Source of the DNA: Paraburkholderia sp.
GTDB taxonomy: Bacteria > Pseudomonadota > Gammaproteobacteria > Burkholderiales > Burkholderiaceae
NCBI RefSeq assembly: GCF_004298475.1
Contig: NZ_SCRP01000003.1
Coordinates: 62,001 to 126,000, forward strand
Reading direction: 5' to 3'
DNA length: 64,000 bases
This document shows, piece after piece, positions 7,742 to 15,706 of this stretch. How positions within the stretch are numbered: position 1 is the stretch's first letter; each line of letters begins with the position of its first letter. Under the pieces are notes generated by a model. It was given only the letters and a program-made list of their open reading frames with translations. It was not told the origin of the DNA and ran no database searches. Position numbers and translations under genes: made by a program.

Positions 7742-10051
7742 TTATTGCGCCACGGCACGCAGCGCCTCGGCACGCAACGTCTTCGCAGCGGCGACCATAT
7801 TGGTGAGCGCCGGAATCACCTCGGCCCACTGACGCGTCTTCAGGCCGCAATCCGGGTTCACCCACAGACGCTGCGCCGGAATGCGCTCGGCGGCCTTCTG
7901 CATCAGTTGCACGATATGCGCCTCGCTCGGGATGTTCGGCGAGTGAATGTCGTACACGCCCGGCCCGATTTCATTCGGATAGCGGAAATGGTCGAATGCG
8001 TCGAGCAATTCCATATCGGAGCGCGAGGTCTCGATCGTGATGACGTCCGCATCCATGTCGGCGATCGAGGCGATGATGTCGTTGAACTCCGAATAGCACA
8101 TGTGCGTGTGAATCTGCGTTTCGTCCTGCACGCCGTTCGCGGCGATGCGGAACGATTCGACAGCCCAGCGCAGATACTCGGCCCACTGCGAGCGGCGCAG
8201 CGGCAGCCCTTCGCGCAGCGCGGCCTCGTCGATCTGAACCACGCGCACGCCGGCCTTTTCGAGGTCGAGCACTTCCTCGCGGATCGCAAGCGCAAGCTGG
8301 TAGCACGACACCGAACGCGGCTGGTCGTCGCGCACGAAGGACCAGTTCAGGATCGTCACCGGGCCGGTCAGCATGCCCTTCATCGGCCGGTTCGTGAGCG
8401 ACTGCGCGTAGGTGATCCACTCGACCGTCATCGCCTTCGGACGGCTGATGTCGCCGAACAGAATGGGCGGCTTCACGCAGCGCGAACCGTACGACTGCAC
8501 CCAGCCGAACTGGCTGAACGCGTAGCCATCGAGTTGTTCGCCGAAGTATTCGACCATGTCGTTGCGCTCGGCTTCACCGTGCACGAGCACGTCGAGGCCC
8601 AGCTTTTCCTGCTCGCGCACGCTGCGCTCGATTTCGGCGCGCATCGCGACCTGGTAGCCCGCGTGGTCGAGCGCGCCGCTCTTGAACTGGCTGCGCGCCT
8701 GGCGGATTTCCGCCGTCTGCGGGAACGAGCCGATCGTCGTGGTCGGGTACGCGGGCAGCTTGAGGATCGCGGCTTGCTTCGCTGCGCGCTCGGCGTAGCC
8801 GTTCTGACGATGGCCGAGTTTGGCGTCGATGCGCGCAATCGCGGCCTTCACCGCCGGGTTGTTCACACGCGGCGAGTTGCGGCGCGCAGCAATAGCCGCT
8901 GCGTTCGCGGCCAGTTCCGCAGCGATCGTGCCGCGGCCTTCATTGAGCGCGGCGGCCAGCAGCTTCACTTCGTCGAGCTTTTGCAGCGCGAACGCGAGCC
9001 ACGAGCGGATTTCCGGATCGAGTTTCTCTTCGCTCGCGAGATCGACCGGCACGTGCAGCAGCGAGCACGACGGCGCAATCCAGAGCCGCTCGCCGAGCTG
9101 CTTCGCGAGCGGCTCGAGCCATTCGAGCGTCGCATTCAGGTCCGTTTTCCAGATGTTGCGGCCATTGATCGCGCCAACCGACAGCACGCTCTTCTCGGGC
9201 AGCTTGCGTGCGGCGAACGCGACTTCTTCGCGTGCATTGATTCCGTCGATATGCAGACCGTCGACCGGCAACGCGCACGCGAGGTCGAGATTCTCCTTGA
9301 GCGGGCCGAAATACGTCGTGAGCAGCAGCTTGACGCTGCGCTCCTCGAAGCCTTCATACGCGGTCACAAATGCCGCGCGCCACGCCGGATCGAGTTCGGT
9401 CACGAGAATCGGCTCGTCGATCTGCACCCACTCGACGTCCATGACACGGCAATAGTCGAGCAGCGCGCGGTACACCGGCATGATGCGCGGCAGCAGCGCG
9501 AGCTTGTCCGAATCGTCCTTGGCCTTGCCGAGCCACAGGTAGGTCAGCGGCCCGATGATGACGGGCTTCGCTTTCACGCCTTGCGCACGCGCTTCGCGCA
9601 ATTGTTCGAGCAGATGGGACGTATCGAGGTTGAACTGCGTATCGGCCGTGAATTCGGGGACGATGTAGTGGTAGTTCGTGTCGAACCACTTCGTCATTTC
9701 GCCCGCCGCGACGCCGCCGCAGCAGGCGGCGTGCTCTTCGGCGCCCTGGGCCGAACGTCCGCGCGCCACGCGGAAGTAATTGTCGAGCTTGTCGCCGTGA
9801 AAGCCCTGCACGCGCTCCGGCAGGTTGCCGAGCGTGAAGCTCATGTCCAGCACCTGGTCGTAGAACGAGAAGTCGCCCACGGGCACGAGATCGAGCGACG
9901 CCTGGCTCGCCCAGTTGCGCGCGCGCAGATCGGCGCCGAGCGCCTTCAGGTCGTCGCGCGAGGATTCGGCCTTCCAGTAGCGTTCGAGGCCGAACTTGAG
10001 TTCGCGTTTTGCGCCGATGCGCGGAAAGCCGAGATTATGTGTAGTGACCAT
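7742..10051 (-). CDS. metE: Cobalamin-independent methionine synthase
   Basis: Transfers the methyl group of 5-methyltetrahydropteroyltri-L-glutamate to homocysteine in the cytosol, the last step of methionine synthesis. About 769 aa from the ATG at 10051 ([19 protein letters not shown], the canonical start). An in-frame ATG at 10063 and the far upstream start at 10087 are less likely. Two duplicated TIM barrels are seen. Zinc ligands sit in [10 protein letters not shown] (His and Cys), a following Glu, and NPDCGLKTR (Cys). It is divergent from metR, with a perfect palindrome between, matching the known MetR activation of metE. A bluB gene under a B12 riboswitch elsewhere in the window shows the cell also handles cobalamin. 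Confidence 0.97.
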   Translation of the reverse strand: MVTTHNLGFPRIGAKRELKFGLERYWKAESSRDDLKALGADLRARNWASQASLDLVPVGDFSFYDQVLDMSFTLGNLPERVQGFHGDKLDNYFRVARGRSAQGAEEHAACCGGVAAGEMTKWFDTNYHYIVPEFTADTQFNLDTSHLLEQLREARAQGVKAKPVIIGPLTYLWLGKAKDDSDKLALLPRIMPVYRALLDYCRVMDVEWVQIDEPILVTELDPAWRAAFVTAYEGFEERSVKLLLTTYFGPLKENLDLACALPVDGLHIDGINAREEVAFAARKLPEKSVLSVGAINGRNIWKTDLNATLEWLEPLAKQLGERLWIAPSCSLLHVPVDLASEEKLDPEIRSWLAFALQKLDEVKLLAAALNEGRGTIAAELAANAAAIAARRNSPRVNNPAVKAAIARIDAKLGHRQNGYAERAAKQAAILKLPAYPTTTIGSFPQTAEIRQARSQFKSGALDHAGYQVAMRAEIERSVREQEKLGLDVLVHGEAERNDMVEYFGEQLDGYAFSQFGWVQSYGSRCVKPPILFGDISRPKAMTVEWITYAQSLTNRPMKGMLTGPVTILNWSFVRDDQPRSVSCYQLALAIREEVLDLEKAGVRVVQIDEAALREGLPLRRSQWAEYLRWAVESFRIAANGVQDETQIHTHMCYSEFNDIIASIADMDADVITIETSRSDMELLDAFDHFRYPNEIGPGVYDIHSPNIPSEAHIVQLMQKAAERIPAQRLWVNPDCGLKTRQWAEVIPALTNMVAAAKTLRAEALRAVAQ

Positions 10052-10120
10052 GTGCGCTGCCATCCGTAGGAAAAGTACTGAAAACAAAGCGGAGTGGTTG
10101 CGATGATAGAGGTATCAGCT

Positions 10121-10147
10121 AATGAAATAAAATGGCATTATTTCATT
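10121..10147. promoter_or_regulatory. Palindrome in the metE-metR divergent promoter, probable MetR operator
   Basis: AATGAAATAA, a 7-base spacer, then TTATTTCATT: a perfect 10-bp inverted repeat containing the TGAA...TTCA half sites used by MetR. More TTCATT half sites follow at about 10162-10180. The AT-rich setting contrasts with the flanking genes. MetR binding is inferred from family and position. Confidence 0.65.
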
Positions 10148-10190
10148 TATCCATTAGTTTTATTCATTCTAAAATTCATTATCGATTGCC

Positions 10191-11099
10191 ATGCTCGAAC
10201 GCATTCATCTCGTCATCGTCCGCGAAGTCGCACGCCAGGGATCGCTTACGGCGGCGGCCAACACGCTCTTTCTCACGCAATCCGCGCTGAGCCATACGGT
10301 CAAGAAGATCGAGCAGCAGCTCGGCACGCCCATCTGGGATCGCGAAGGCCGCAGCCTGCGCCCCACGCAGGCGGGCCAGTATCTGCTGTCGCTGGCTGAA
10401 CGGCTCCTGCCGCAGTTCGAACTCGCCGAGGAACGCATGAAGCAATATGCCGCCGGCGAACGCGGCACGCTGCGCATCGGCATGGAATGCCATCCGTGCT
10501 ATCAGTGGCTGCTCAAGGTGGTGTCGCCCTATCTCGCGCGCTGGCCCGATGTCGATGTCGATGTGAAGCAGCGCTTCCAGTTCGGCGGCATTGGCGCGCT
10601 GTTCGGCTATGACGTCGACGTGCTCGTGACGCCCGATCCGCTCAATCGTCCCGGCCTGCGTTTCGAGCCCGTGTTCGATTACGAGCAGGTGCTGGTCGTG
10701 GCGGAAGGCCATCGGCTTGCCGGCGTGCGCTATGTGAAGCCCGAGCAGCTTGTCGACGAGACGCTCATCACGTATCCGGTCGAAACGGACCGGCTCGATA
10801 TCTATAACCAGTTTCTGCGCCCGGCAGGCATCGCGCCGCGCCGTCACAAGACCATCGAAACGACCGACATCATGATGCAGATGGTGGCCAGCCATCGCGG
10901 CGTGGCCGCCCTGCCGCGATGGCTCGCCGAGGAGTACGCCGACCGCATGCCGCTCGCCATCGTGAAACTCGGCAAGGACGGCATCGCCAAGCAGATCTTT
11001 CTCGGCACGCGTGAGGCAGATGGCGCGGTCGATTACCTGAGATCGTTCGTCCAGTTCGCGCGGGAGTCGAACTGGCAGGCGTCCCGCATGCGGCGCTGA
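10191..11099 (+). CDS. metR: LysR-type regulator of methionine synthesis
   Basis: 302 aa. The N-terminal winged helix-turn-helix is SLTAAANTLFLTQSALSHTVKKIEQQLG (about 18-45), followed by a LysR substrate-binding domain that in this subfamily senses homocysteine. Sequence style (ECHPCYQWLLKV, RFQFGGIGALFGYDVDVLVTPDP) and divergence from metE identify MetR. It is expected to activate metE and repress itself through the shared palindrome. Confidence 0.93.
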   Translation: MLERIHLVIVREVARQGSLTAAANTLFLTQSALSHTVKKIEQQLGTPIWDREGRSLRPTQAGQYLLSLAERLLPQFELAEERMKQYAAGERGTLRIGMECHPCYQWLLKVVSPYLARWPDVDVDVKQRFQFGGIGALFGYDVDVLVTPDPLNRPGLRFEPVFDYEQVLVVAEGHRLAGVRYVKPEQLVDETLITYPVETDRLDIYNQFLRPAGIAPRRHKTIETTDIMMQMVASHRGVAALPRWLAEEYADRMPLAIVKLGKDGIAKQIFLGTREADGAVDYLRSFVQFARESNWQASRMRR

Positions 11100-11113
11100 T
11101 GCCTCGCCGTGCG

Positions 11114-11158
11114 CCGCACTTTTCCACAGCGCACTTTTCCACAGCTGACTTTTCCACA
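11114..11158 (+). repeat. Three 15-bp direct repeats each carrying a DnaA-box match
   Basis: TTTTCCACA occurs at 11120-11128, 11135-11143 and 11150-11158, exactly 15 bases apart, inside the unit GCACTTTTCCACAGC. Each fits the DnaA consensus TTWTNCACA. A near match, TTGTCCACA, lies on the other strand at 11176-11184. CCAC-N7-GTGG also begins in the third unit. Confidence 0.8.
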
Positions 11159-11285
11159 GTTTTCGTGGACAGGGATGTGGACAACCTGGGCACATCCCGG
11201 CCAGATCGCTGATGCACAACGCTTTTTTAGGGCACTGACAGATTTGTGCAGCGCCGCACTTTTGCCGTGCGTCTTGCGCGGCTTT

Positions 11286-11340
11286 TGGTCGCTTACGGTC
11301 GCTTACGGTCGCTTACGGTCGCTTGTGGTCGCTTGTGGTT
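11286..11340 (+). repeat. 10-bp tandem repeat GGTCGCTTAC
   Basis: The period-10 unit GGTCGCTTAC is repeated about 5.5 times; the last copies are diverged (GGTCGCTTGT). It is one of three 10-bp tandem repeats in the window. Confidence 0.9.
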
Positions 11341-11414
11341 ACTTGTATTGCGCAGTTTTCACGCGAGCGACGTGCGTCGTCACGGCGACAGCGGCGCGAG
11401 CGCACCCATGCAAA

Positions 11415-11446
11415 CAGGGCCGGCTCTCTGTCGAGAGCCAGCCCTG
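11415..11446. terminator. Bidirectional terminator
   Basis: A 14-bp stem (CAGGGCCGGCTCTC / GAGAGCCAGCCCTG, one mismatch), loop TGTC, flanked by TTTG on both strands. It would end metR readthrough and the small minus-strand gene at 11522. Confidence 0.65.
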
Positions 11447-11521
11447 TTTGGCGGACGAACGCGGTGCGGGGTAACCGGCGGCGAACGCCGCCTCGAACTG
11501 ACCTGCGCGCGCTTTTGCGCG

Positions 11522-11677
11522 TTAGCCGCGCGGTACGCCGAACGGCAGGTAGTGCGAGCGGCGGATGCGCTCTGCTTCGCGTGACCGTGCTTCGTACGAA
11601 TAATCCGAATCCATCGGCAGATACGGCGAGGCGAAGAGATCGCTCACCTTTTCAAACAGTGCAAGGATAAAGCTCAT
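11522..11677 (-). CDS. Small hypothetical protein (51 aa)
   Basis: 51 aa: MSFILALFEKVSDLF, then a charged stretch rich in Arg and Glu, ending in YLPFGVPRG. An amphipathic or membrane-touching N-terminal helix is likely. The start ATG at 11677 has GGGAG 5 bases upstream, and the gene has a perfect TATAAT with duplicated palindromes in its promoter and a terminator after it. This makes a real, regulated gene likely. I do not recognise the family with certainty. Short Burkholderia proteins with a hydrophobic N-terminus and basic tail (such as DUF3563) are a possible match. Confidence 0.75.
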   Translation of the reverse strand: MSFILALFEKVSDLFASPYLPMDSDYSYEARSREAERIRRSHYLPFGVPRG

Positions 11678-11703
11678 GGCGACTCCCGGTTAGTTGGACG
11701 ATC

Positions 11704-11743
11704 AGGGTTTTCCCTAAGACAGCGCCATTATAGGGTTTTCCCT
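11704..11743 (-). promoter_or_regulatory. Promoter with two AGGGTTTTCCCT palindromes
   Basis: AGGGTTTTCCCT at 11704-11715 and again at 11732-11743 (28-base period). A TATAAT for minus-strand transcription (11727-11732) abuts the upstream copy. No good -35 is seen, which suggests activator dependence, or an operator pair flanking the -10. Confidence 0.7.
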
Positions 11744-11806
11744 GACAGACTACTAGTGCGGCGCAGCAAAAAAACTGCGGCGGCCTGCCACAGGGCGAAA
11801 ATTTCC

Positions 11807-11836
11807 ATGGTGCGTCGCATCAATGCAACGCACCAT
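11807..11836 (+). promoter_or_regulatory. Inverted repeat upstream of the epimerase gene
   Basis: ATGGTGCGT, 12 bases, ACGCACCAT: a perfect 9-bp inverted repeat 163 bases before the epimerase start. It could be an operator or a leader hairpin; no regulator is indicated. Confidence 0.4.
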
Positions 11837-11998
11837 CGTCTTTCAACCGGGGTCGAAATGTGTTTATCGGCTCACAGGGCGTGCACGGTGGCCGTGCGCC
11901 GCCGCTCGCCGCGTGCGGTGTGCTTGCGGCGCGTGGCGCAGCGTACAATCGCGAGCGTCGCCTTCAAGCCGTGCACCCGCGTGCCAAACGCCCCACTC

Positions 11999-13084
11999 AT
12001 GAACGCATTCCCAGGCGCAGCAGGGCTGCGCGATCACTTCGAACGCATCGTCTTGCCGCAGTGGCGCGGCCCGGGCTTCAACGCCGCGCTGCACCTGCCC
12101 TACGAAGCGCTGGACGCGGCGGGCGTCGCGCCGCTGCCGGCCGTGCGCTACCGCGCGATGGCATGCGCCCGCCAGTTGTTCGTGTTCACGCAGGCGGGCG
12201 ACGCCGCACATGCGCACACGCTCTTCGAAACGCTGCAGCACTATTTCCACGACCGCGCGCGCGGCGGCTGGTTCTACAGCGTCGATCCGCACGGCGCGCC
12301 GCTCGACACCACCAAGGATCTCTACACGCACGCCTTCGTCGTGTTCGCATGCTCGGTCTACGGTCAGCGCTTCGGCGTGGACGCCGCGCTCGCAATTGCC
12401 CGGTCGACCTCCGCGCTGATCGTCGACCGCTTCGACGCCGGGAACGGTCTCTTCAATGCGTCGCTCGACGCTCCGTTTGCCGCTGTCACCGGCACGCCGC
12501 TGCAAAATCCGCTGATGCATCTCACCGAAGCCTGGCTCGCCGCCCGCGAAGCCACCGGCGACGCCGCTTTCGATACGGCGCTCACGCGGCTCGTCGAGGC
12601 CGTCGCGCGGACCTTCCTGCATGAACCGACGGGCTGTATCGCCGAGCTGCCGATCGGCGCAGCGGACAACCGGCTCGAACCCGGGCATCAATTCGAATGG
12701 TTCTGGCTCGCATCGCGCGTATCGGAGCGCCTCGGCGCGTCGGGGCTCGCCGAGGCGCTCACGCGCGCGTTCCGCTTCGCCGTCACGCACGGCGTGGACA
12801 GCACGAGCGGCGCCGTGGCGGCAGCGCTCGACGAACAAGGCCGGGTTATCGACGCGACGCAGCGCATCTGGGCGCAAACCGAGTATCTGCGCGCCATCGC
12901 GACGCACGGCGATGCCGATGTGAACGCCACGCTGCCCGCGCAGATCGGCCGCTTCGCAGAACGCTTCCTCACGCCGCAAGGTTGGGTGGAATGCCGGAGC
13001 GCGTCCGGCGACGTTGTGCGCGCCGACATGCCGTCGACGACGCCTTATCACCTGCTATCGGCTTATCTAGCGTTGCCGGTCTGA
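11999..13084 (+). CDS. AGE-family sugar epimerase/isomerase
   Basis: 361 aa, an (alpha/alpha)6-barrel of the N-acylglucosamine 2-epimerase family, which includes aldose-ketose isomerases (YihS, mannose isomerase). Characteristic stretches are RYRAMACARQLFVFTQAG, GGWFYSVDPHGAPLDTTKDLYTHAFVVF, NPLMHLTEAWLAA, and the His-rich active-site pieces EPGHQFEWFWL and YHLLSAYL. ATG 11999 gives the natural N-terminus MNAFPGAAGLRDHFERIVLPQW. The reading frame stays open upstream to 11756, but that part has no conserved features. The substrate is not determinable. It may join the sugar metabolism encoded nearby. Confidence 0.88.
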   Translation: MNAFPGAAGLRDHFERIVLPQWRGPGFNAALHLPYEALDAAGVAPLPAVRYRAMACARQLFVFTQAGDAAHAHTLFETLQHYFHDRARGGWFYSVDPHGAPLDTTKDLYTHAFVVFACSVYGQRFGVDAALAIARSTSALIVDRFDAGNGLFNASLDAPFAAVTGTPLQNPLMHLTEAWLAAREATGDAAFDTALTRLVEAVARTFLHEPTGCIAELPIGAADNRLEPGHQFEWFWLASRVSERLGASGLAEALTRAFRFAVTHGVDSTSGAVAAALDEQGRVIDATQRIWAQTEYLRAIATHGDADVNATLPAQIGRFAERFLTPQGWVECRSASGDVVRADMPSTTPYHLLSAYLALPV

Positions 13085-13273
13085 ACCGCTGACGCGGCAC
13101 GCGCCGTACGGCGTCCGTGCGCGCGGCGTGACGCTCATCGCGAAGCCCGCGAGCGCGACTAGCACCACGAGGAAATACGTGCCCGCCGTGCGCAGGAACG
13201 TCATGCGCGCGCGAATCGCAGCGCGCCAGGCCGTCGCGAAAACGGTGTACTCGACCTTCCGGCGATTTTTCAT
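13067..13273 (-). CDS. Possible small membrane protein
   Basis: 68 aa with a basic N-terminus and one hydrophobic segment (GTYFLVVLVALAGFAMSV, about 31-48). It overlaps the last 18 bases of the epimerase gene on the opposite strand. No ribosome site is seen before the ATG at 13273. It may be real, but the evidence is only the membrane segment and an otherwise empty stretch. Confidence 0.3.
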   Translation of the reverse strand: MKNRRKVEYTVFATAWRAAIRARMTFLRTAGTYFLVVLVALAGFAMSVTPRARTPYGACRVSGSDRQR

Positions 13274-13379
13274 CGGCAGCGCATAAACGCGCCGTTCGAT
13301 TCACCTTGCGCCGCAGCGAAGCACTTCCTAGAGTGGTTAGGAAACCATGCGGGCGTGGGCCCCGCCGAGGAATCCGACG

Positions 13380-13823
13380 ATGACTGATCTTGTGGATCGT
13401 GCGCGCGGTGCGTTGCACGCACAGCCGTTCAGCGTGCTGCTCGGCACCGAACTGACGCACATCGGGGCAGACGACCTGACGCTGCGACTGCCGGTACGCG
13501 ACGAGCTGAGGCAGCAGCATGGCTTCGTTCATGGCGGCGTGATCAGCTACCTCGCCGACAATGCACTGACGTTCGCGGGCGCGCTCGCACTCGGGCCGCG
13601 CGTCGTGACCGGCGAATACAAGATCAACTATTTGCGCCCGGCGCTGAACGGCACGTTGCTGGCCCGCGCGAAAGTGGTCTACGCGGGACGCCAGCAGGCC
13701 ACCTGCCAGTGCAGCGTGTTCGTGATCGAGAACGGAGACGAGCGCCTCGTCGCGCTCGCGCAGGGGACGGTGAACCGGCTGTCGGAGCCGGCCATGCGCG
13801 GCGAACCGGAGCCGGGGGACTGA
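13380..13823 (+). CDS. PaaI-type hotdog thioesterase
   Basis: 147 aa, one hotdog domain. The PaaI signature is HGFVHGGVISYLADNA, with His47, HGG 51-53 and the catalytic-type Asp60. Members hydrolyse acyl- or phenylacyl-CoA in the cytosol. GAGG lies about 9 bases before ATG 13380. Stand-alone gene convergent with the fucose operon; the substrate is unknown. Confidence 0.9.
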   Translation: MTDLVDRARGALHAQPFSVLLGTELTHIGADDLTLRLPVRDELRQQHGFVHGGVISYLADNALTFAGALALGPRVVTGEYKINYLRPALNGTLLARAKVVYAGRQQATCQCSVFVIENGDERLVALAQGTVNRLSEPAMRGEPEPGD

Positions 13824-13920
13824 GCCGCGCAAACGCCGTACGGGAACCGTGGAAACCGCTGGTTTCGCGGGGCGCGCGGCCCCGCGAGTGACGACGAATC
13901 GCGGCGTTTGCGATGCGCGC

Positions 13921-14769
13921 TTATTCGGCGGCGCGCGTGCGCTGGGTCTGCTCGCCGAGCCCCTCGATGCCGAGACACACGGTCTGCCCAGGCTTCAGGA
14001 ACACCGGCGACGGCTTGATGCCCATGCCGACGCCCGGCGGCGTGCCGGTCGAGATCACGTCGCCCGGCTGCAGGCTCATGCACTGCGACAGGTACGACAC
14101 GAGCTTCGCAACCGGGAAGATCATCGTGCGCGTGTTGCCGTTCTGATAGCGGTGGCCGTCCACTTCGAGCCACAAGCCGAGGTTCTGCGGGTCGGGCACT
14201 TCGTCGCGCGTGACGAGCCACGGGCCGGTCGGGCCGAAGGTATCGAAGCCCTTGCCCTTGTCCCACTGCCCGGCGCGCTCGATCTGCCATTCACGCTCTG
14301 AAACGTCGTTGACGATGCAGTAGCCCGCCACGTAATCGAGCGCGTGCGCCTCGTCCACGTACTTCGCGTGCCTGCCGATCACCACGCCCAGTTCGACCTC
14401 CCAGTCGGTCTTCTTCGAGCCGCGCGGAATTTCGATGTCGTCGTTCGGGCCGACGATCGCGCTCGTCCACTTGTTGAACACCACCGGCTCGGGCGGCACG
14501 GGCATGCCTGCTTCGGCGGCGTGATCCGCATAGTTCAGGCCGATGCACACCATCTTGCCGACATGGCCCACGCACGCGCCGATACGCGGATTGCCCCCGA
14601 CGATGGGCAGCGTCTCGGGATCGATCGAGCGCAATTGCGCGAGGCCCGCGTCGGAAAGCACGTCGCCCGCAATATCGGACACCGCGCCCACGAGCGAGCG
14701 AAGGCGGCCTTCGGCGTCGAGCATGCCGGGTTTCTCATGGCCTTTCGGCCCGTAGCGAAGCAGTTTCAT
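13921..14769 (-). CDS. Fumarylacetoacetate hydrolase family protein, probable 2,4-diketo-3-deoxy-L-fuconate hydrolase
   Basis: 282 aa. FAH-fold hydrolase with metal ligands in WEVELGVVIG (Glu124, Glu126) and VNDVSERE (Asp155), plus the C-terminal STGTPPGVGMG motif. In the non-phosphorylating L-fucose pathway this family cleaves 2,4-diketo-3-deoxy-L-fuconate to pyruvate and lactate. It is the last gene of an operon with an aldose dehydrogenase, a lactonase and an SDR, exactly the other enzymes of that route. Family is firm; the specific substrate is from context. Confidence 0.88.
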   Translation of the reverse strand: MKLLRYGPKGHEKPGMLDAEGRLRSLVGAVSDIAGDVLSDAGLAQLRSIDPETLPIVGGNPRIGACVGHVGKMVCIGLNYADHAAEAGMPVPPEPVVFNKWTSAIVGPNDDIEIPRGSKKTDWEVELGVVIGRHAKYVDEAHALDYVAGYCIVNDVSEREWQIERAGQWDKGKGFDTFGPTGPWLVTRDEVPDPQNLGLWLEVDGHRYQNGNTRTMIFPVAKLVSYLSQCMSLQPGDVISTGTPPGVGMGIKPSPVFLKPGQTVCLGIEGLGEQTQRTRAAE

Positions 14770-14829
14770 TGCGTGTCTTCTCCGGTTCTCTTCCGTGCTG
14801 TCCAGGCGATACGAGGCGCTGCGCCCTGC

Positions 14830-15573
14830 TCAGTTCGCCCAGCCGCCGTCTATCACATGGGCCTGGCCGGTCGTGAACGACGACTCGTCCGAGGCGAGAT
14901 AAAGTGCGAGCGCGGCAATCTCCTCCGGCGTGCCGATGCGCCCCATCGGCTGGCGCGCGACAAAAGCCGCGCGCGTTGCGTCGGCGCTCGTGCCCTGTTC
15001 GGAAGCCTGCGCCGCGATGCGCTCTTCGAGCGAGGGCGACGCCACGGTGCCCGGACAAATCGCGTTGCAGCGGATGCCGCGCGTGACGAAGTCGGCGGCG
15101 ACCGACTTCGTCAACCCTATCACAGCCGCCTTCGACGCACCGTACACGCAGCGGTTGGGCACGCCCTTCACGCTCGACGCCGCCGACGACATATTGATGA
15201 TCGAGCCGCGCCCCGCTTCGAGCATCGCGGGCAGGAACGCGCGGATCATCCGGTACATGGCCTTCGCGTTCAGGTCAAATGCAAAGTCCCAGTCCTCTTC
15301 GCTCGCTTCGAGGATCGAGCCTGCGTGCACGAAGCCCGCGCAGTTGAACAGCACGTCAATGGCGCCGAGTTCGCGCGCGAGCGCAGCGATGGCCTGCGGG
15401 TCGCGCACGTCGAGACGCCGCGCTTCGACCGGCAGCGACACGAGCGCATCGAGCCGGATATCGGTGGCAATCACGCGCGCGCCTTCGCGTGCGAACAGTT
15501 CAGCGGTTGCAAAGCCGATGCCCTGCCCCGCCGCCGTGATCAAAGCCGTCTTGCCCGCCAGTCTTGGTGCCAT
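14830..15573 (-). CDS. SDR dehydrogenase, probable 2-keto-3-deoxy-L-fuconate dehydrogenase
   Basis: 247 aa. Classical short-chain dehydrogenase: nucleotide motif TAAGQGIG (13-20), NCAG, catalytic Ser130, Tyr144 and Lys148 (YGASK), and PG at the substrate loop. Close in style to the NAD-dependent KDF dehydrogenases of Xanthomonas and Burkholderia fucose pathways. Lies between the lactonase and hydrolase genes on the same strand, 60 bases before the hydrolase. Confidence 0.88.
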   Translation of the reverse strand: MAPRLAGKTALITAAGQGIGFATAELFAREGARVIATDIRLDALVSLPVEARRLDVRDPQAIAALARELGAIDVLFNCAGFVHAGSILEASEEDWDFAFDLNAKAMYRMIRAFLPAMLEAGRGSIINMSSAASSVKGVPNRCVYGASKAAVIGLTKSVAADFVTRGIRCNAICPGTVASPSLEERIAAQASEQGTSADATRAAFVARQPMGRIGTPEEIAALALYLASDESSFTTGQAHVIDGGWAN

Positions 15574-15620
15574 CTTCTGTCACTCCGGTTGGAATCGCAG
15601 CCGAATTGCAGCCTGATCGC

Positions 15621-15660
15621 AGCCTCAAGCAGCCTCAAGCAGCCTCAAGCAGCCTCAAGC
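15621..15660 (+). repeat. 10-bp tandem repeat AGCCTCAAGC, four copies
   Basis: Four exact copies of AGCCTCAAGC between the lactonase and SDR genes of the fucose operon, with partial copies on both sides. It lies in the transcribed spacer just upstream of the SDR gene. Confidence 0.95.
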
Positions 15661-15706
15661 AGCCGCGTTCAGGGGATGAATGCAACGTGTCGCTGGCCGC
15701 ACGCGG

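Larger units (their letters stand above)
11100..11521. other. Intergenic region with DnaA-box-like repeats, tandem repeat and hairpin
   Basis: 422 bases between metR and a small minus-strand gene, holding the repeats listed separately. No convincing ORF: the plus-strand reading frame from 11109 simply translates the repeats (RRTFPQRTFPQLTFPQ). Confidence 0.6.

Noticed and set aside
7745..10069. Long plus-strand open frame opposite metE
   Set aside because: Antisense shadow; MetE on the minus strand has all its zinc ligands.
11110..11345. Chromosomal or plasmid replication origin
   Set aside because: No dnaA, dnaN, repA or parAB genes in the window and no AT-rich unwinding region next to the boxes. 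Kept as a finding, not as an origin.
15601..15670. CRISPR array
   Set aside because: The repeats are directly adjacent 10-mers with no spacers and there are no cas genes.
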